The notes: generated from the letters alone by a model not told the origin. 64,000 bases of DNA from Antennarius striatus (GCF_040054535.1 NC_090796.1:16342501-16406500); one strand, 5' to 3'. Shown: positions 12,493 through 32,711, counted from the first letter of the stretch. Translations and numbers: made by a program.

Positions 12493-14234
12493 GGTTTTTT
12501 GTTCCAACTCCAACCATTAGATCATCTCATTAATACTTAAACAATAGAAAACTGATAAAAAATCCAATATGCTGCTAAAATGTCAAAGTTCAACCCTCGT
12601 CACGTGACTCGTTGGGCCTCCGCCTTGGATCTGGAGTCACGTGGGTCTTCCTATTGGTTCGATAAACCGTATTTAATTGGTGGTTTTCTCCTGAGCTCAG
12701 AAACCTCTGAAGAACCGTCGGAACCGGTTCGGTTGGGTAAATATTGCTTTAATCAGGAACTACGGCTCCCCTCACGCGTAATTCCTCCAGACGGAACAGG
12801 TGCGGCGAGGGCGCGGCGTCCTCAGGTGAGAGAGGAGCTGCTGTTTTCGACCTCCTGCGCGTCCCCGCTCCGCTTCTCCTCCTCTTGACTCCTAACAGTC
12901 TCAACAAAAGGCTTGTGTTCGGCTGCAGCCATCTGCAGACGCGCTGGCCTTGACACGACCGCGGCCATCCAGCGCGCAGATAACGCCTCGGCTGTGGAAA
13001 ACAAGCAACAGCCCCGCTGTGCCTCCTGTTAGGGTGCGTTTACAGACCCGCAGGAGCTGGAAGATTCATCCAGAACCACAAAATAAAAGTTTAACGCGTA
13101 AAAAACAAACAAACCGGGGGGTGATGACCAGCGCGCACCAGCTGGGCCACATGAGGACGCGCAGGCTTTTACGCAGCTCCCTATTCCCTTGTTCACCTGC
13201 CTGTCGGGCTTTCACGCTGTTTATTTGTGAGTTTGACGTTTATTTTACTGGAATTAATATTCCAGGAGAAAAACCTCTATTGATTACCTGCCAGACCAGA
13301 CCGGCCCGGTTCTTCTTCTGGACTCCAAATGAAACCTACTGGGAGCAGAAGAACCCCGGAGGCGGGAGGAGGGGTGATACAAGATGAACCCGCTCCACTG
13401 CTGCTCATTATTAACCTGTCCAACATCCGGGCCTTCTCACTGATAGCTGATCGGTATTATTAGTATTAGTTCTGGCCTTGATTGTCAAATTCTCGGCCTA
13501 TTCATCTTCATTCAAGGTAAGTCTGTTCTCATAAAGCCAGTCGGGTCCACACTGCTCCTTTCTCTCAGTTGTGTAGCTGTATCTCCTGGATATCCAACAC
13601 ACGAGGCAGGTTATTGATGAGTATTGATCTATATACTCTGATGAAACTAGAATTAACAAATGAAAAGCAGCAGGGCCTCTTAAATCACTCCCCTCCTGTT
13701 CGTGAACTATCCCGTGCTGACTTGTCATCTTCTGCATTTATTATCTCCTCGAGTTGCCTCCGAACCGGTCGATATTTCCCTCCACACACACACACACACA
13801 CACCCCCCCCATGCACAGGTGCGGAACAATCGGTAACAGTTTAATCTGCAAATTCATATCACGCATCGGTGACGCGCGTACGCGCCCGCGCACGCAAACA
13901 TCATCTTCTTCCTCGCTCCGTTATTTCCACTCCTCTGCGCACCTGCATTCATCAGGCGCTCCGTTCTCTCGTTCTTTCCTGTGTTGTGTGGAAGCAAACC
14001 TGTGGGAGAGGGAGAAGGTGAGAGCGCGCATGCGCGTGCCCGTGGTGAAATGTCGGGAGCTCAAGGCCGCGCTTTTCTCCCTGCTTTGGAATAAAGCGTT
14101 CAGATTTGTTTGTTTGGATGAAGTTCCCACAGCGCGGCGCGTAAAGTAACATATCAGCTCCACGGAGACTAACACGGGGGGAGAGAAAGGTATGAAGTAG
14201 AACATGACAAAACATTGTTACATAATGTGTGTGT

Positions 14235-14275
<41 letters not shown>

Positions 14276-15339
14276 TGCGCGCACACAGGCGTGGATGCGG
14301 ATGCGTAAAGACGCGCCCTGGCAGGCTGGCCGTCCTTTCGCGTGTAAAAGCGGTGAATGTTGTGTCCAACATAAAGTGTCTTCACCTTTCAAGATAAAAA
14401 TGAGACAGGAGACACTACGGTGGCCCGGACAGCTCATAAATAACAAAACTCAAAAAGAGACGAAACGTGCGCAAACCGTGAACGCGAACGAGTGTTAAAT
14501 CTATAACGTTTAACCCCTTAAGACAAACTGGACATTTAAATTCTATATGTAATGTTTCTTATTATATTTTATATTAATAAATTTTTTAATTCTCACTGTT
14601 TTCTTGTAAGTTAAATTTAATGCTGGTCTCATTTTGGACATTAAACTACTTTATGGTTGTTAACCTGACACTTTTGTTGTGACTCCTGTATGATTACAGC
14701 CCATTTACTGTATTACTGCTGCGGTAAATGGACTGTATGATCATAACAGTAATAAATTAGTCATAATGTGATGAATTATTCATCACTGAAATATTTCTAG
14801 TCGCCATCTCCTGACGTTTTGACACCTTTTGGAGAATAAAAACACGCCTTGTTGCTTTATCTCCAGTCAAATGTGTCAAAAGAACAACATCGATTTTACT
14901 GAGAGCACCTGTATGTCAGCTTCCCATGATGCTTTGCTGTTTACATTTATTTCACAGTGCTGTGATCGCGTATGACCTCTGGGAGAGGTCACGCGTGTTG
15001 TTTAAAGCGTGAATACTTGCTCTGTGTGATCTGATTTGACAGGAAAGGATCTCAAGGATGGAGGTGGAGTGTAGAAGGAACCAGATTTTGGGACTGGACC
15101 GCGTTCACACACAAACAAAAACATGACCCGCCCAGTCAGACCTCCTACATCCTCATACTCCCATAAAGCCGTTCACACGCCCCCAATCGTTCAGCAGTGC
15201 ATGGCCGACAGCAGCCAGAGCGCCCCACGCTTCCTCTCTGGGGACGGGAAAACCTCCACGTCAGACGTGGCGGTTCCACTTTGGTGTTAAAAAAAAAAAC
15301 AACAACCCTCAACTCAAGAAACAGGTGTGAAACCTGAGG
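12421..15339. other. Intergenic nrxn1-fshr
   Basis: GT runs lie at 12438-12491 and 14234-14273, with a CA run near 13785. A GC/CpG-richer stretch lies at about 13850-14130. Open frames here (for example 12580-12888 and 12950-13387) show no recognisable domain and no splice structure. The part nearest 15339 should contain the fshr promoter; I see no clear TATA box. Confidence 0.55.
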
Positions 15340-15363
15340 ATGATGATGATGATGATGATGATG
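15340..15363 (+). repeat. fshr: (ATG)8 run forming the fshr start
   Basis: Eight consecutive ATG codons open the reading frame (first at 15340), followed by [15 protein letters not shown], a hydrophobic signal-peptide core. The preceding codon context is CTGAGG, with no further upstream in-frame ATG before a stop. Any of the eight could initiate. Changes in repeat number would only lengthen or shorten the Met run. Confidence 0.85.
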
Positions 15364-17409
15364 AGTCTCATCGTGTTAATGATTGTCATGATGAAGACAG
15401 CAGGAGCCTTCAAGCCCGGCTCGGAGACGGACAGCAGACCCGGACTGGATGTGGACTTTCCGAAATACGGATCGCAAATCTGCGAGCGTCTGAGCTCCAG
15501 GGTCACACAGATTCCCTCCAACGTCTCCGTGGACACACGATGTCTGTGAGTACGATGGACAAAAACAACGTTCTGAACCTGCTGTGAGTGTGTGATGTCA
15601 CTACACACCTCTCTCCGCCGCTGCTTTTTTAAAATTCATTCCAGTCACTAAAGAGGTGCTAAAGAGGATTTATTATGTGCTTCCATATTTCTGTCACACT
15701 TGGAAGAGGTAAAACGTGAAGCAGTGACGGTGAAGACATCCTGGGGGGTGTGGGAAGCATGGGGGGAGGGTAGCATTCATGAGGGTTTTGTTGTGATTCT
15801 ATTTTTGGCTGCAAAAGCACAAAATATGCTAAAAAAAACCAGCAGACATGTTACATCCAGATTCAGAATGTTCTGGATCGCTTCACCCCCCTCCAAAAAA
15901 AAAAAAAAATCCACCTATTCTATTCTAAGAAGGATGTGACCATCTGCATCTTGGGAAATAGGATTGATGGTTGACAATTTAATGGGGGGGGGGGGTCGCC
16001 ACGCGTTAAAATCTGACTTGTTTTTAGTTCGTCGATCCGTTCGGAAGGAATCTCAAGGCCGGAAAACGGGAGGGGTGGTGGGGGGTGGGGGTGGGGGGGT
16101 CGAACCGGTTCTGAGACCTCCAGGCGACGATGTGTGTGTTCTCATCCGTTAACGCTCCACGGTCTCCAGGGGTCAAGGTTCAGGAACGCCGGAGATGGGT
16201 CCAAGTATGCAGCGACGACGACGACCACACGCCGCACGGGCTCAGGCTGGGGGGGGGGGTGTCAGGCGTTCTCCGGTGACCTTGTGAGGATTTTTCTTTC
16301 TAATTTCATCCACTTTTTTTTTCTCATCCAACAGGTACGTCAAGCGGACGCAGATCAGCGCGATCCCCCGGGGGGGCCTCAGCGGCCTGCAGCACCTCAG
16401 AAAAATGTGAGTAGCGACCGCCGTTTGGGAACGTAATGAACCCGATGAGACCAAACAACCCAAAACGGGGATCGTCCAATCACGACCAGGAGTTTAGAAC
16501 TCGTCGTTTGATTGGTTCCTCCTGGTTTCACGCAGGAAGTCGCATTAAAATAAAACAAAGCTGCAAAAATTAATTGTCACCCATTCTGGATTTTTATTAA
16601 AATGACTCCACAGTGATGGGGGTTTGTTAGTTGTTGCACCTGATCGAGCTCCCGATGCTCATTTGCATACAATATCTATCCTCACTTCCTGTCTGTGACT
16701 TCCTGTCTGTGACTTCCTGTCTGTGACTTCCTGTCTGTGCACGGACATGTTTCTCCATCATTTTCCTCCAACCTCAGCACCGTATCCGAGAACGACCTGC
16801 TGAAAACCATCTGCAGCTTCGCCTTCGCCGGCCCCCCCCGCCTCACCAGCATGTGAGTATCCCGATGACGGGGGTAGTGGTGGTGGGGGCTTTTATTCCA
16901 CCCTATTATGTGTTTAGTCTTTGTTACGGAACAAGAAGAGCCGCAAACTTGAGAAAGCCGATCACCCAAACACCTGAGGAGAACGCCGCGCGGGACGGCG
17001 GAGACTAAATATTTCAGAGAATGAATGAATGAATGAATGAATTTATAAACTTGTTTTGTTTTTTTTTCTCCTGCAGCATCATCAGCGGGAACGCCGCGTT
17101 GGAGACCATCGAATCCTCCGCTCTCTCCGATCTGCCCGAACTCTTCGAGTTGTGAGTATAGAAGGCAGAAGGGATGTAAAGTCGTTGGTTTTCCACTCGT
17201 GATTCCAGACCGTCGTGTGTTTTCTTTGCAGAATTATAACAAAGTCCAAGCATTTGACTCAAATCCACCGCGATGCCTTCAAGAACATTCCGAAGCTCAG
17301 ATATCTGTGAGTAATCTGAGATGTGTGAGGAGGGGGAAACTTTTCTCTTTCTCAAAGTTATTGTGAGTTTTATGTAGGTCATGGGTGACAGGCCTACTTC
17401 TGACGCCCC

Positions 17410-17442
<33 letters not shown>

Positions 17443-20400
17443 CCACAAGCATCTTTTTTTAATTAGCTCAAATCCCCTGGAAGAATGGTTTCGTCTCATT
17501 AAAAAAGCAACCATCACTTCAGCCATATTTATTTATTGGTCAGAGAAAAGAACGTCTGAAACAGCTTCAGCATAAGAACCTGACGCCCCCCCCCCCCCCA
17601 ATTGACATTATCAGGACTGTTACTGTAAAGTTTGTCCTCATTTATAGAGAACTGGGGCGCTGAGGCACAACGGTTTGAGGTGAAAGAAAAATCATTTTAA
17701 TATCCAGAAAAGGTTTGAATAAAAATGTGATTTGTTGAAAAAACATGTTTTCAGACTCACTGATAAGATTTTTTTTTTTTTTAAATGTTATTTTTGAAAC
17801 AAATGTCAATGTCTGGTTCCAAAATACTGCTTGATATCCAAAAAAAAAAATCTGTTTTAGCATATTTTTCAACTTTTTTTAATATCTCAAAAAATGTCTG
17901 TTGGATCCACGTTGAATTTTTTTTTTTTTTATGCATAACATCACCGAAATGAAATATTTCACAACCAAAACCAAAGCCACACTGAAAAGCAAAAAGCTGC
18001 AGAACCGACTGGATGAGATTCAAACTCTGAACTTCCTCATTTTGCTCTGATCACTTTTAAATGAGTGAAATAAACTTGCTTGAATCCAGAATTGTAAATT
18101 CTATAATTCAATTTTTTTTAAAAAGCAGCATTCAATAAACGCATTAAAAATGTTTTAAGAAAACCCAGATTAGAAGATACGACATTTACAAAGGACAAGT
18201 TCTTTCAGCACATCATATACCAGTCCCTCAGAACCGCTTGCATAAATTGAATATATGAATATTTTAGGAGTGGATAAGTTGTGTTTTACAGGCTGTTAAA
18301 TATTTCATCGGTGCTGTTCAGCGTGTTCTTTTTCATGCCAGAAAAAAAAGCTTCTTTTTTTTTTTTTTCTTTGGTGGAACAAGGAGTTCTTTAATTTTTT
18401 CCTGGTTTATCGTCCAGCTTGTGAGCGTCTCGTTTGGAAACGTGTTAAATTCCTGCGACACACTGAATGCAACATTGTCTGATTTTTATCGCCCGTGCTT
18501 TCGGTGTGAACGGAGTAACATTTGGTGTTTAATCTGGTCCCCCCCCAGAACCATCTCCAACACGGGACTGACAGTCTTTCCAGACTTCACCATGATCCAC
18601 TCCGCGGCCCCCGGCTTCCTGTTGTAGGTCCCCACCTGACACCCTCCCAACCATTTGAAGCACACTTCACGCCTGCATCCGTTTCAACTCCCGTGTTTCT
18701 TCCCATGTTTGTGTGTGATCCGTGCTCAGCGACCTGAAAGAGAACATCCACATTGACCGAGTCCCCGCCAACGCTTTCAGAGGCCTCTGCACTCAAACCA
18801 TCTTCGAGATGTAAGCCGCGTCTCCTTAGAAACACAAGCTCCGCCTCCCCCCCCCCAGGCGGCGAACATCTTTGCAAAGTTTTTGCATGAAAAAGCAAAA
18901 ACTTTGCATTAAAAGCGAAAAAACTTTTGCAGTTTTGATGCTGGAAAACATACTTCTCTACGTCTGGATTGAGTCCGCTTTTTCTTTGCTAAGCTAAGCT
19001 AACGGGCTAAAAGTAGTATTAATATTTTACAAACGGATTTGTGTTTTTTCCGAAAACTGCATCCTGCAGCTACCAAATATGTCCGTTTTTAAAAAACGGG
19101 AAAAAATCGAGATGTTACGTAACGAGCGCCGTTTATTCATGTGGATTCCTGCAGGTTTAAAGAACATAATAGTAGTTTGCTGAGGTAGGTTGGCTGTTGG
19201 GAGCGTTCCATTTCGGCGAGCACGTGACCAACAGCTTGGCTTCTCTCTCTGATGACAGACGGCTCAACAGAAATGGCATCAAGGAGGTGGCGAGCGACGC
19301 CTTCAACGGAACAAAGATGCACAGATTGTGAGTCACGCGCCGTTACACAATGATAAACAGAAGACATCGGCGGCGAAACAAATGGATCACACGTTTTAAT
19401 TCCCCTTCCCTTCAGGTTGCTAAAAGGCAACCAGCAGCTGACTCACATCCATCCCAACGCCTTTGCTGGTTCCAGTGAGTTGGTGGCGCTGTAAGCATTA
19501 ACATCATGATTCATCCTCCTCATCGTCAATTCTTGCATGTAGGAGAGAGAAAGCAGGGGGGGGGGTAGAAATAGACATGCCAGATAGGAGGTAAAAATAA
19601 CCCCGGGAGCGAGAGAGAAGTTTTTTTTTATCTGAAGACTCCCCAAACAAAGAGGTGCAAAAAAACAAACAAAAAAAAGAGCATGTTTTTCTTTCAGCTG
19701 TCATTTCTTTCATGTTTTTCTCACTTGGGAATCAAATATTTTCTCTAGACAAGAATTTTAATTTGTTATTCCAAGAAAAAAAAAGAAAAAAAAATCCCAA
19801 AAACACTCCATCATCCCGTCAGACGTCTGTAAATCTGTCTTTTTACTCCTGGCAGCGACGTCTCCCACACGGCCCTCAGCTCCCTCCCCAACGACGTCCT
19901 CGGCGGCCTCAAGACGCTCATCGCCGAGTCGGCCTTCCACCTGAAGGAGCTGCCGCCCCCCCAGCTCTTCACCAGGCTGCGCGAAGCCAACCTGACGTAC
20001 CCATCACACTGCTGCGCCTTCCACAACGTCCCCCGGAACAAGTGGGACCCAACAAATAATCGCGTCTTTTGGATTTTCGAGAACCGGGTGCGTTCCTCGC
20101 CAACCGTGTTTTTGTCGTCTGCTAGATCGAGGTGGAGCCCCCTGTGCTCCCACCCCCTGGCTCAGAGTAACCGCCACTTCTACAAGGACTACTGCTCCAA
20201 CTCCACCTCCATCACCTGCACCCCCATCTGGGACGACTTCAACCCCTGCGAGGACATCATGACCCCCGTCGCCCTGCGGGTCCTCATCTGGGTCGTGTCC
20301 GTCCTCGCCCTGCTGGGGAACGTGACGGTGCTGCTGGTCCTGTTGGGTACGGAATGCCTCATCCCTTCTTTTAGAACACATGTACCAAAAATCAAAGGCC

Positions 20401-21214
20401 CCGGGGGCCAAATGTGGCCCTCCACATCATTTTATGTGACTCGCGAGAGCATAAAAGGTCAGAGTGTCTAAAATAAGTCAAAAGTGTGCTTTGACCAAAA
20501 ACTACATTTCCCACAATGCAGTAATCGAACCCATTTTAACAAAAACGTTTTGAACAAAGTTAACGTCCTAACTTGAGTTTTTCTTTATTGATTGATAGTT
20601 TGATCCTTGATTGATGGAGTTCTGAGGGTTTAATAACCTGATGAATTAAAAGGATTTATGTTAGAACAGAGAAACAAGCTTTTTGTGTAACTCATGTTTG
20701 TAACTTGAATAAGTAATAAATTTGATGTTATTTAACATTAAGGATTAGTTACATTTATTTTAATTTAAATTACATTTAAGTTACATTTAGTTACATTTAC
20801 TAGTTACATCTGGCCCTTTGGGGACAGCAATTATGCTGATGTGGCCCTTGGTGAAAATGAGTTTGACCCCCCCCCTGTTTTAGACATGTAAATTTAAATA
20901 ATTTGTTATTTTAGTCTTTTTTTCTTTTTAAATTCTTGCTATTTAAAACCTTTTGGTATCGATTGGTTTTCTTCAGGCAGCCGCTCCAAACTGACGGTTC
21001 CTCGCTTCCTCATGTGCCACTTGGCCTTTTCCGACCTCTGCATGGGCATCTACCTGGTTGTCATAGCAACGGTGGATATTCTCACCCGCGGCCGATATTA
21101 CAACCACGCCATCGACTGGCAGACGGGTTTGGGCTGCAGCGCTGCGGGTTTCTTCACGGCACGTCAGCAGAGAACACGATGGCCCCGGATAAACAACCGC
21201 ATTAATATTAATGG

Positions 21215-21261
<47 letters not shown>

Positions 21262-21688
21262 GCAGGTGTTTGCCAGCGAGCTGTCGGTGTTCACGCTCAC
21301 GGCGATCACCCTGGAGCGCTGGCACACCATCACACACGCTCTGAGGCTGGACCGTAAAGTTCGCCTGAGACACGCCTGCGTCGTCATGACGGCGGGATGG
21401 ATCTTCTCCTCCCTCTGCGCTTTGCTGCCCACGCTGGGGGTCAGCAGCTACGGCAAGGTGGGGGCTCCATTCTCCATTCCATCCTTCTCGACGGCTGGCG
21501 GTGAGATGTTGTTTTTTGAATTTGCTCAGGCGCTTGACGTGGACGCCAAAAAAATATAAGTTGCATCCTTCTAAAGAAAAGTCTCGGAACGCAGCGCACT
21601 CCCAGATGCTGTCAGCCAATAGAATGCGCGTACGGTATCATGTGACTACCTACTAAAAATCCGCGATGCAGTGAAACCGTGCATCTTG

Positions 21689-21719
<31 letters not shown>

Positions 21720-22259
21720 ATGCAGGTGAGCATCTGCCTCCCCATGGACGTGGAGTCGCTGGTGTCTCAGGTCTACGTGGTCTCCCTCCTCCTCCTCAAC
21801 ATCCTGGCCTTCGTGTGCGTGTGCGGCTGCTACCTCAGCATCTACCTGACCGTCCGCAACCCGTCGTCGGCGCCGGCGCGCGCCGACACCCGCGTGGCCA
21901 AACGCATGGCCGTCCTCATCTTCACCGACTTCATCTGCATGGCTCCCATCTCCTTCTTCGCCGTCTCGGCCGCCATCAAGCTCCCTCTCATCACCGTCTC
22001 CGACGCCAAACTCCTGCTGGTCCTCTTCTACCCCATCAACTCCTGCTCCAACCCTTTCCTCTACGCCTTCTTCACCCGCACCTTCAGGCGCGACTTCTTC
22101 CTCCTCCTCGCTCGCTTCGGCCTCTTCAAGAAAAGGGCGCACATCTACCGCACCGAGAGCTCCTCCTGCCAGCATCCGGCGTGGACCTCGCCCAAAAGCA
22201 GCCACGTGATGCTCCACTCCGTGGCCAATAATCTGAGTCAAGACGGGAAGAAAGACTGA
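15340..22259 (+). CDS. fshr: Follicle-stimulating hormone receptor, complete, 13 coding exons
   Basis: Gs-coupled glycoprotein hormone receptor of Sertoli and granulosa cells. Exons: 15340-15545, 16335-16406, 16778-16852, 17077-17151, 17232-17306, 18549-18623, 18730-18810, 19259-19327, 19416-19490, 19856-20346, 20977-21158, 21266-21457, 21726-22259. These join to one frame of 734 codons (733 aa; human 695). Exon 1 gives a Met-run signal peptide. Exons 2-9 each encode one LRR, one more than mammals. Exon 10 carries the hinge ([16 protein letters not shown]) and TM1. Exons 11-13 hold TM2 onwards, including LERWHTI after TM3 and NPFLYAFF in TM7. The tail motif [10 protein letters not shown] resembles FSHR (AQIYRTETSS) rather than LHCGR, and the neighbour nrxn1 fits fshr. 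Odd points are the introns inside the 7TM region and one GC-AG intron (21159-21265). Confidence 0.95.
16681..16738 (+). repeat. Short tandem repeat in fshr intron 2
   Basis: The 14-bp unit GACTTCCTGTCTGT is repeated about four times just upstream of exon 3. Confidence 0.85.
17307..18548 (+). other. fshr: fshr intron 5, AT-rich
   Basis: This 1.24-kb intron contains a (CA)n run at 17411-17440, a C run near 17586-17600 and many A/T homopolymers. No coding or repeat family was recognised. Confidence 0.6.
20347..20976 (+). other. fshr: fshr intron 10, inside the 7TM domain (first intracellular loop)
   Basis: The donor GTACGG follows LLVLLG at the end of TM1. The acceptor TTCTTCAG precedes GCAGCCGCTCC, restoring [14 protein letters not shown]. 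The intron is phase 1 and 630 bp long, and most of it (about 20389-20876) is a MITE-like copy. In mammals and birds this whole region is a single exon. Confidence 0.9.
20389..20876 (+). repeat. MITE-like dispersed repeat with GTGTCAAACTCA-type ends, in fshr intron 10
   Basis: It shares GGCCCCGGGGGCCAAATGTGG, then AAAAGTGTGCTTTGACCAAAAACTA and TTTCCCACAATGCAG, with the copy at 63441-63664. Both end in TGAAAATGAGTTTGACCCC or GACACC. Terminal sequences read as inverted repeats (GTGTCAAACTCA ... TGAGTTTGACAC) in the second copy. It has no coding capacity. Confidence 0.75.
21159..21265 (+). other. fshr: fshr intron 11: GC-AG intron with (GT)n, at the start of TM3
   Basis: The exon ends GCSAAGFFT at 21158. 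The next bases are GCACGT, and no GT near this point gives the conserved continuation. The acceptor GTCGCAG ends at 21265 and is followed by [19 protein letters not shown], so T|VFASEL is seamless and in phase 0. GCACGT is one mismatch from the GC-donor consensus GCAAGT. The intron is only 107 bp and half of it is a GT run. Confidence 0.8.
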
Positions 22260-24948
22260 TGGAGTCCTCTGAGAGCAGATGCAGACTTTTTTCTTTTTTT
22301 TTAGCAGGAGGGTTTATCTCTATCCTCACACGTCTCATGCAAAAACAAAGAAGATTCCTGTTTGGAGACTTTGACAGACTCTGCAGGAGCATCTCTCTCT
22401 GCATACTGAGGGATGCTCTGTACATACAGTATCCTTTTAAACAACAACCCGCAACCAGCTCCAACTAAATCTGGGTCAAGTAGCTGCCCTAGATAATTGT
22501 TTTAAGGTGATTGCAGATGGGTGGAGTTGACTGCATCATCACAGCTCGCAAATAAAAGTAGGAAAGCAGCAAAAAAAAAGGAGAAAACTTAATTTTTTTA
22601 TTTCATTTTTTTTAACTTTCATATATCATCTTGTACAAAGACATGTCATCCACCTGGTGTCCCCAGATTAAGAAGCAGTCTGCGCTTATTTTAGGTTGAG
22701 CATATATATTTATGCACATCGAGAAAATCAGCATTCGCTCTTACATTCGCTGTCATGATTGAGTGATATTCATTAAGAAGCGCACCACAGGGACCGGCTG
22801 ATTAATAATCTCCTCATACGCTTCGTCTGCTTGAAGCTCGTTCCTCCACATCCTCGTTTCCTGAATGAAAGACGTGTGATTATCTCTATAATGTACTTAT
22901 GACCGTGAGAAAAAAAAGTGTTGAGTTTATGTAGATACGTGTGTGTGTGTGTGTGTGTTTTGTACAAATACATCCTTTTTTTATAACGTTTTTTGTGTCG
23001 TTTGTGTTTTTTTACTTATCTTGGGTCTTTAAAGGTGAAGCTCGCACACGAACCGAATTGAGTCGTGTTTATCTGCGAATGTCGTCCTTCAGAGCATTCA
23101 AAGTTCTCAAGGACAGAGTGACCCCCGTCAACCTCTGTTCTGGATGCCAGGGTGGGTGGGTGCATCTGTGAGGAGGGGGGGGGTCGCTACACAGCTGCTC
23201 TTTGCTTATTACAGGAGGATGGATATGAAGCCAGATAAGGGACACACACACTCCAGCAGCCCAGGGTTTCAAGGCTGCAGCTGCATAAAGGAATCCGAGT
23301 CAATCTAATTGATATGGATATACTCTGCCTCCCATGGCAACGCTGGAGGTGCTCGCGTCTGCTTCCTCCACCAGGGGGCGCTGGTGGCGCGGCGTTTATT
23401 ATGATCTCATAGCTTCTGCGTCACCCTCCCAACAGGATGATGGCATGTAAAGGCAGACATTTACGCGAAATCGTGCTAAAATATGAATTTATTTCACTAG
23501 ACTTCCATTGTACTTCACTGCCATGTGTCAGACAGATTTTATAAAGGTTTCAAATGGTGATTTTATTTGTATTTTCTATGAGGATCAAGTGTATCTTGAT
23601 GGAAATAATGATATCGATCTATTAAAAGGAAAGGTTTCATCAGAAGTAAAACTGTAATCATCATCTAATCAGCCTCATGCTGTTGTGAAAAGTTTCCTCA
23701 TCCACAAAACAGTAAAACATCACTGATGAAAAAAGTAGTTAAAAAAAAAAAAAAAACTGAACCCGATATGAAAGTTTATTTACTTACCACTAATGAGTGT
23801 CAGCGTGGAACACATCGTCATCATTTATGACCAAACAATGCCATCTGCTGGTTCGATAACATTTAATTCATCACTTTCTGAGAATAAAGTCATATTCCAC
23901 CCAATATCTATAGACAGAATGCGAGTCAAGTGCTTCCCATTCACAGATAGTCGTTTAACAAGCACAGTCGTTCAATTTGGATTTCAACTTGTCAGATGAG
24001 CTAAAATAAAACTAAGCGTTTTAAATCTTGAATTTGTTACTGGATGGAAAAATTGAATGTGACAAAACATTTTATAAGTATTATAAGAATTATAGAAATT
24101 TCATTAACATTATTTCTTTAAATTTCACGTTTTGTTTCCCAGTAACTGGTGGGCATGCCTCAGCTTAAGTACCTCAATCTCAATTCAATTGTTTCTCACT
24201 TTAATACGTAGGTTTTCATTTAAAGTTGAAAAAGCTATATAATTATTATAACTATAATAACGTTATAATTATTATTGTTATTATTGTTATTATTGTTGTT
24301 GTTGTTGTTGTTGTTATTGTTGTTGTTGTTATTATTATTTTACTGCAACCATCATTCAGTTAAATTCAGTTGTGCTTTGCTTTGATAATTAGTCACATTA
24401 TTAACATTGTCACGGGCTTTGTCGGTTTGACACGCTTACAAAAACACCGAGGAGTAGATCGGTGTTACCGGACCGGTCAAACGGTTCCGGTGCTACTGCC
24501 GGTTCTTAATTCCGGTGAGTGGATTCGCTCGGTTTGCCCACACATTAATCAGATCGCCGCTTGACCGATCCCGAACACCAACAGAAAGGTTTGTTATGTG
24601 TTTTAATACGACGTTTCTGATTGGTCAGTCTACAACGAGATGATCAAAGACGATATCTGATTGGTCGAGATGACACTTTGCACTTTTTTCTCGCGATTGT
24701 TCCCCGTGTGGGTTAATGGCTCCTCCTGCTACAGACCGAGACGGAGCTGGCAACGAGTAGCGACACGGGGGGAGCTGTAACACCGCGGAGAAAATAAGCG
24801 ATTACACCCAAATACCAACGGGTTTTCATCGCAATTGTGCGGGGGTAGCTCGCAAAAGGTTGTCCAGGCGGTAGTTCGGGTCGAGGGCTAAGTTTGGAAG
24901 CGGCCGGGCCGAGGGTAGCTGTCTATTTTTTACCAACCAACACCCCAG
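22260..24948. other. fshr 3' flank and intergenic region to fbxo11
   Basis: AT-rich sequence contains a GT run near 22940-22959, an (A)n run at about 23740 and a (GTT/ATT)n tract at 24265-24340. No gene was recognised. Candidate fshr polyadenylation signal: AATAAA near 22550. From about 24720 the sequence becomes GC-richer and is the probable fbxo11 promoter and 5' UTR. Confidence 0.55.
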
Positions 24949-32638
<7,690 letters not shown>

Positions 32639-32711
32639 AGGCTTCTGGTCGAGTTCCACTCACTAAAAGAATCCAGACGCATCACATCCAACGCAGACCG
32701 ACACACACACA

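Noticed and set aside
12580-13387. Possible gene between nrxn1 and fshr
   Set aside because: Two open frames without recognisable domains, codon bias or consistent splice sites; likely chance in GC-rich DNA.
19655-20059. 134-codon frame over the fshr hinge exon
   Set aside because: Out of frame with the receptor; a shadow of exon 10.
20088-20125. Possible 38-bp GT-AG intron in the fshr hinge, near the human exon 9/10 junction
   Set aside because: The length is not a multiple of three, so removing it breaks the frame to SRWSPLCSH, while the unspliced sequence is open throughout. It is also below normal vertebrate intron size. Kept as exon.
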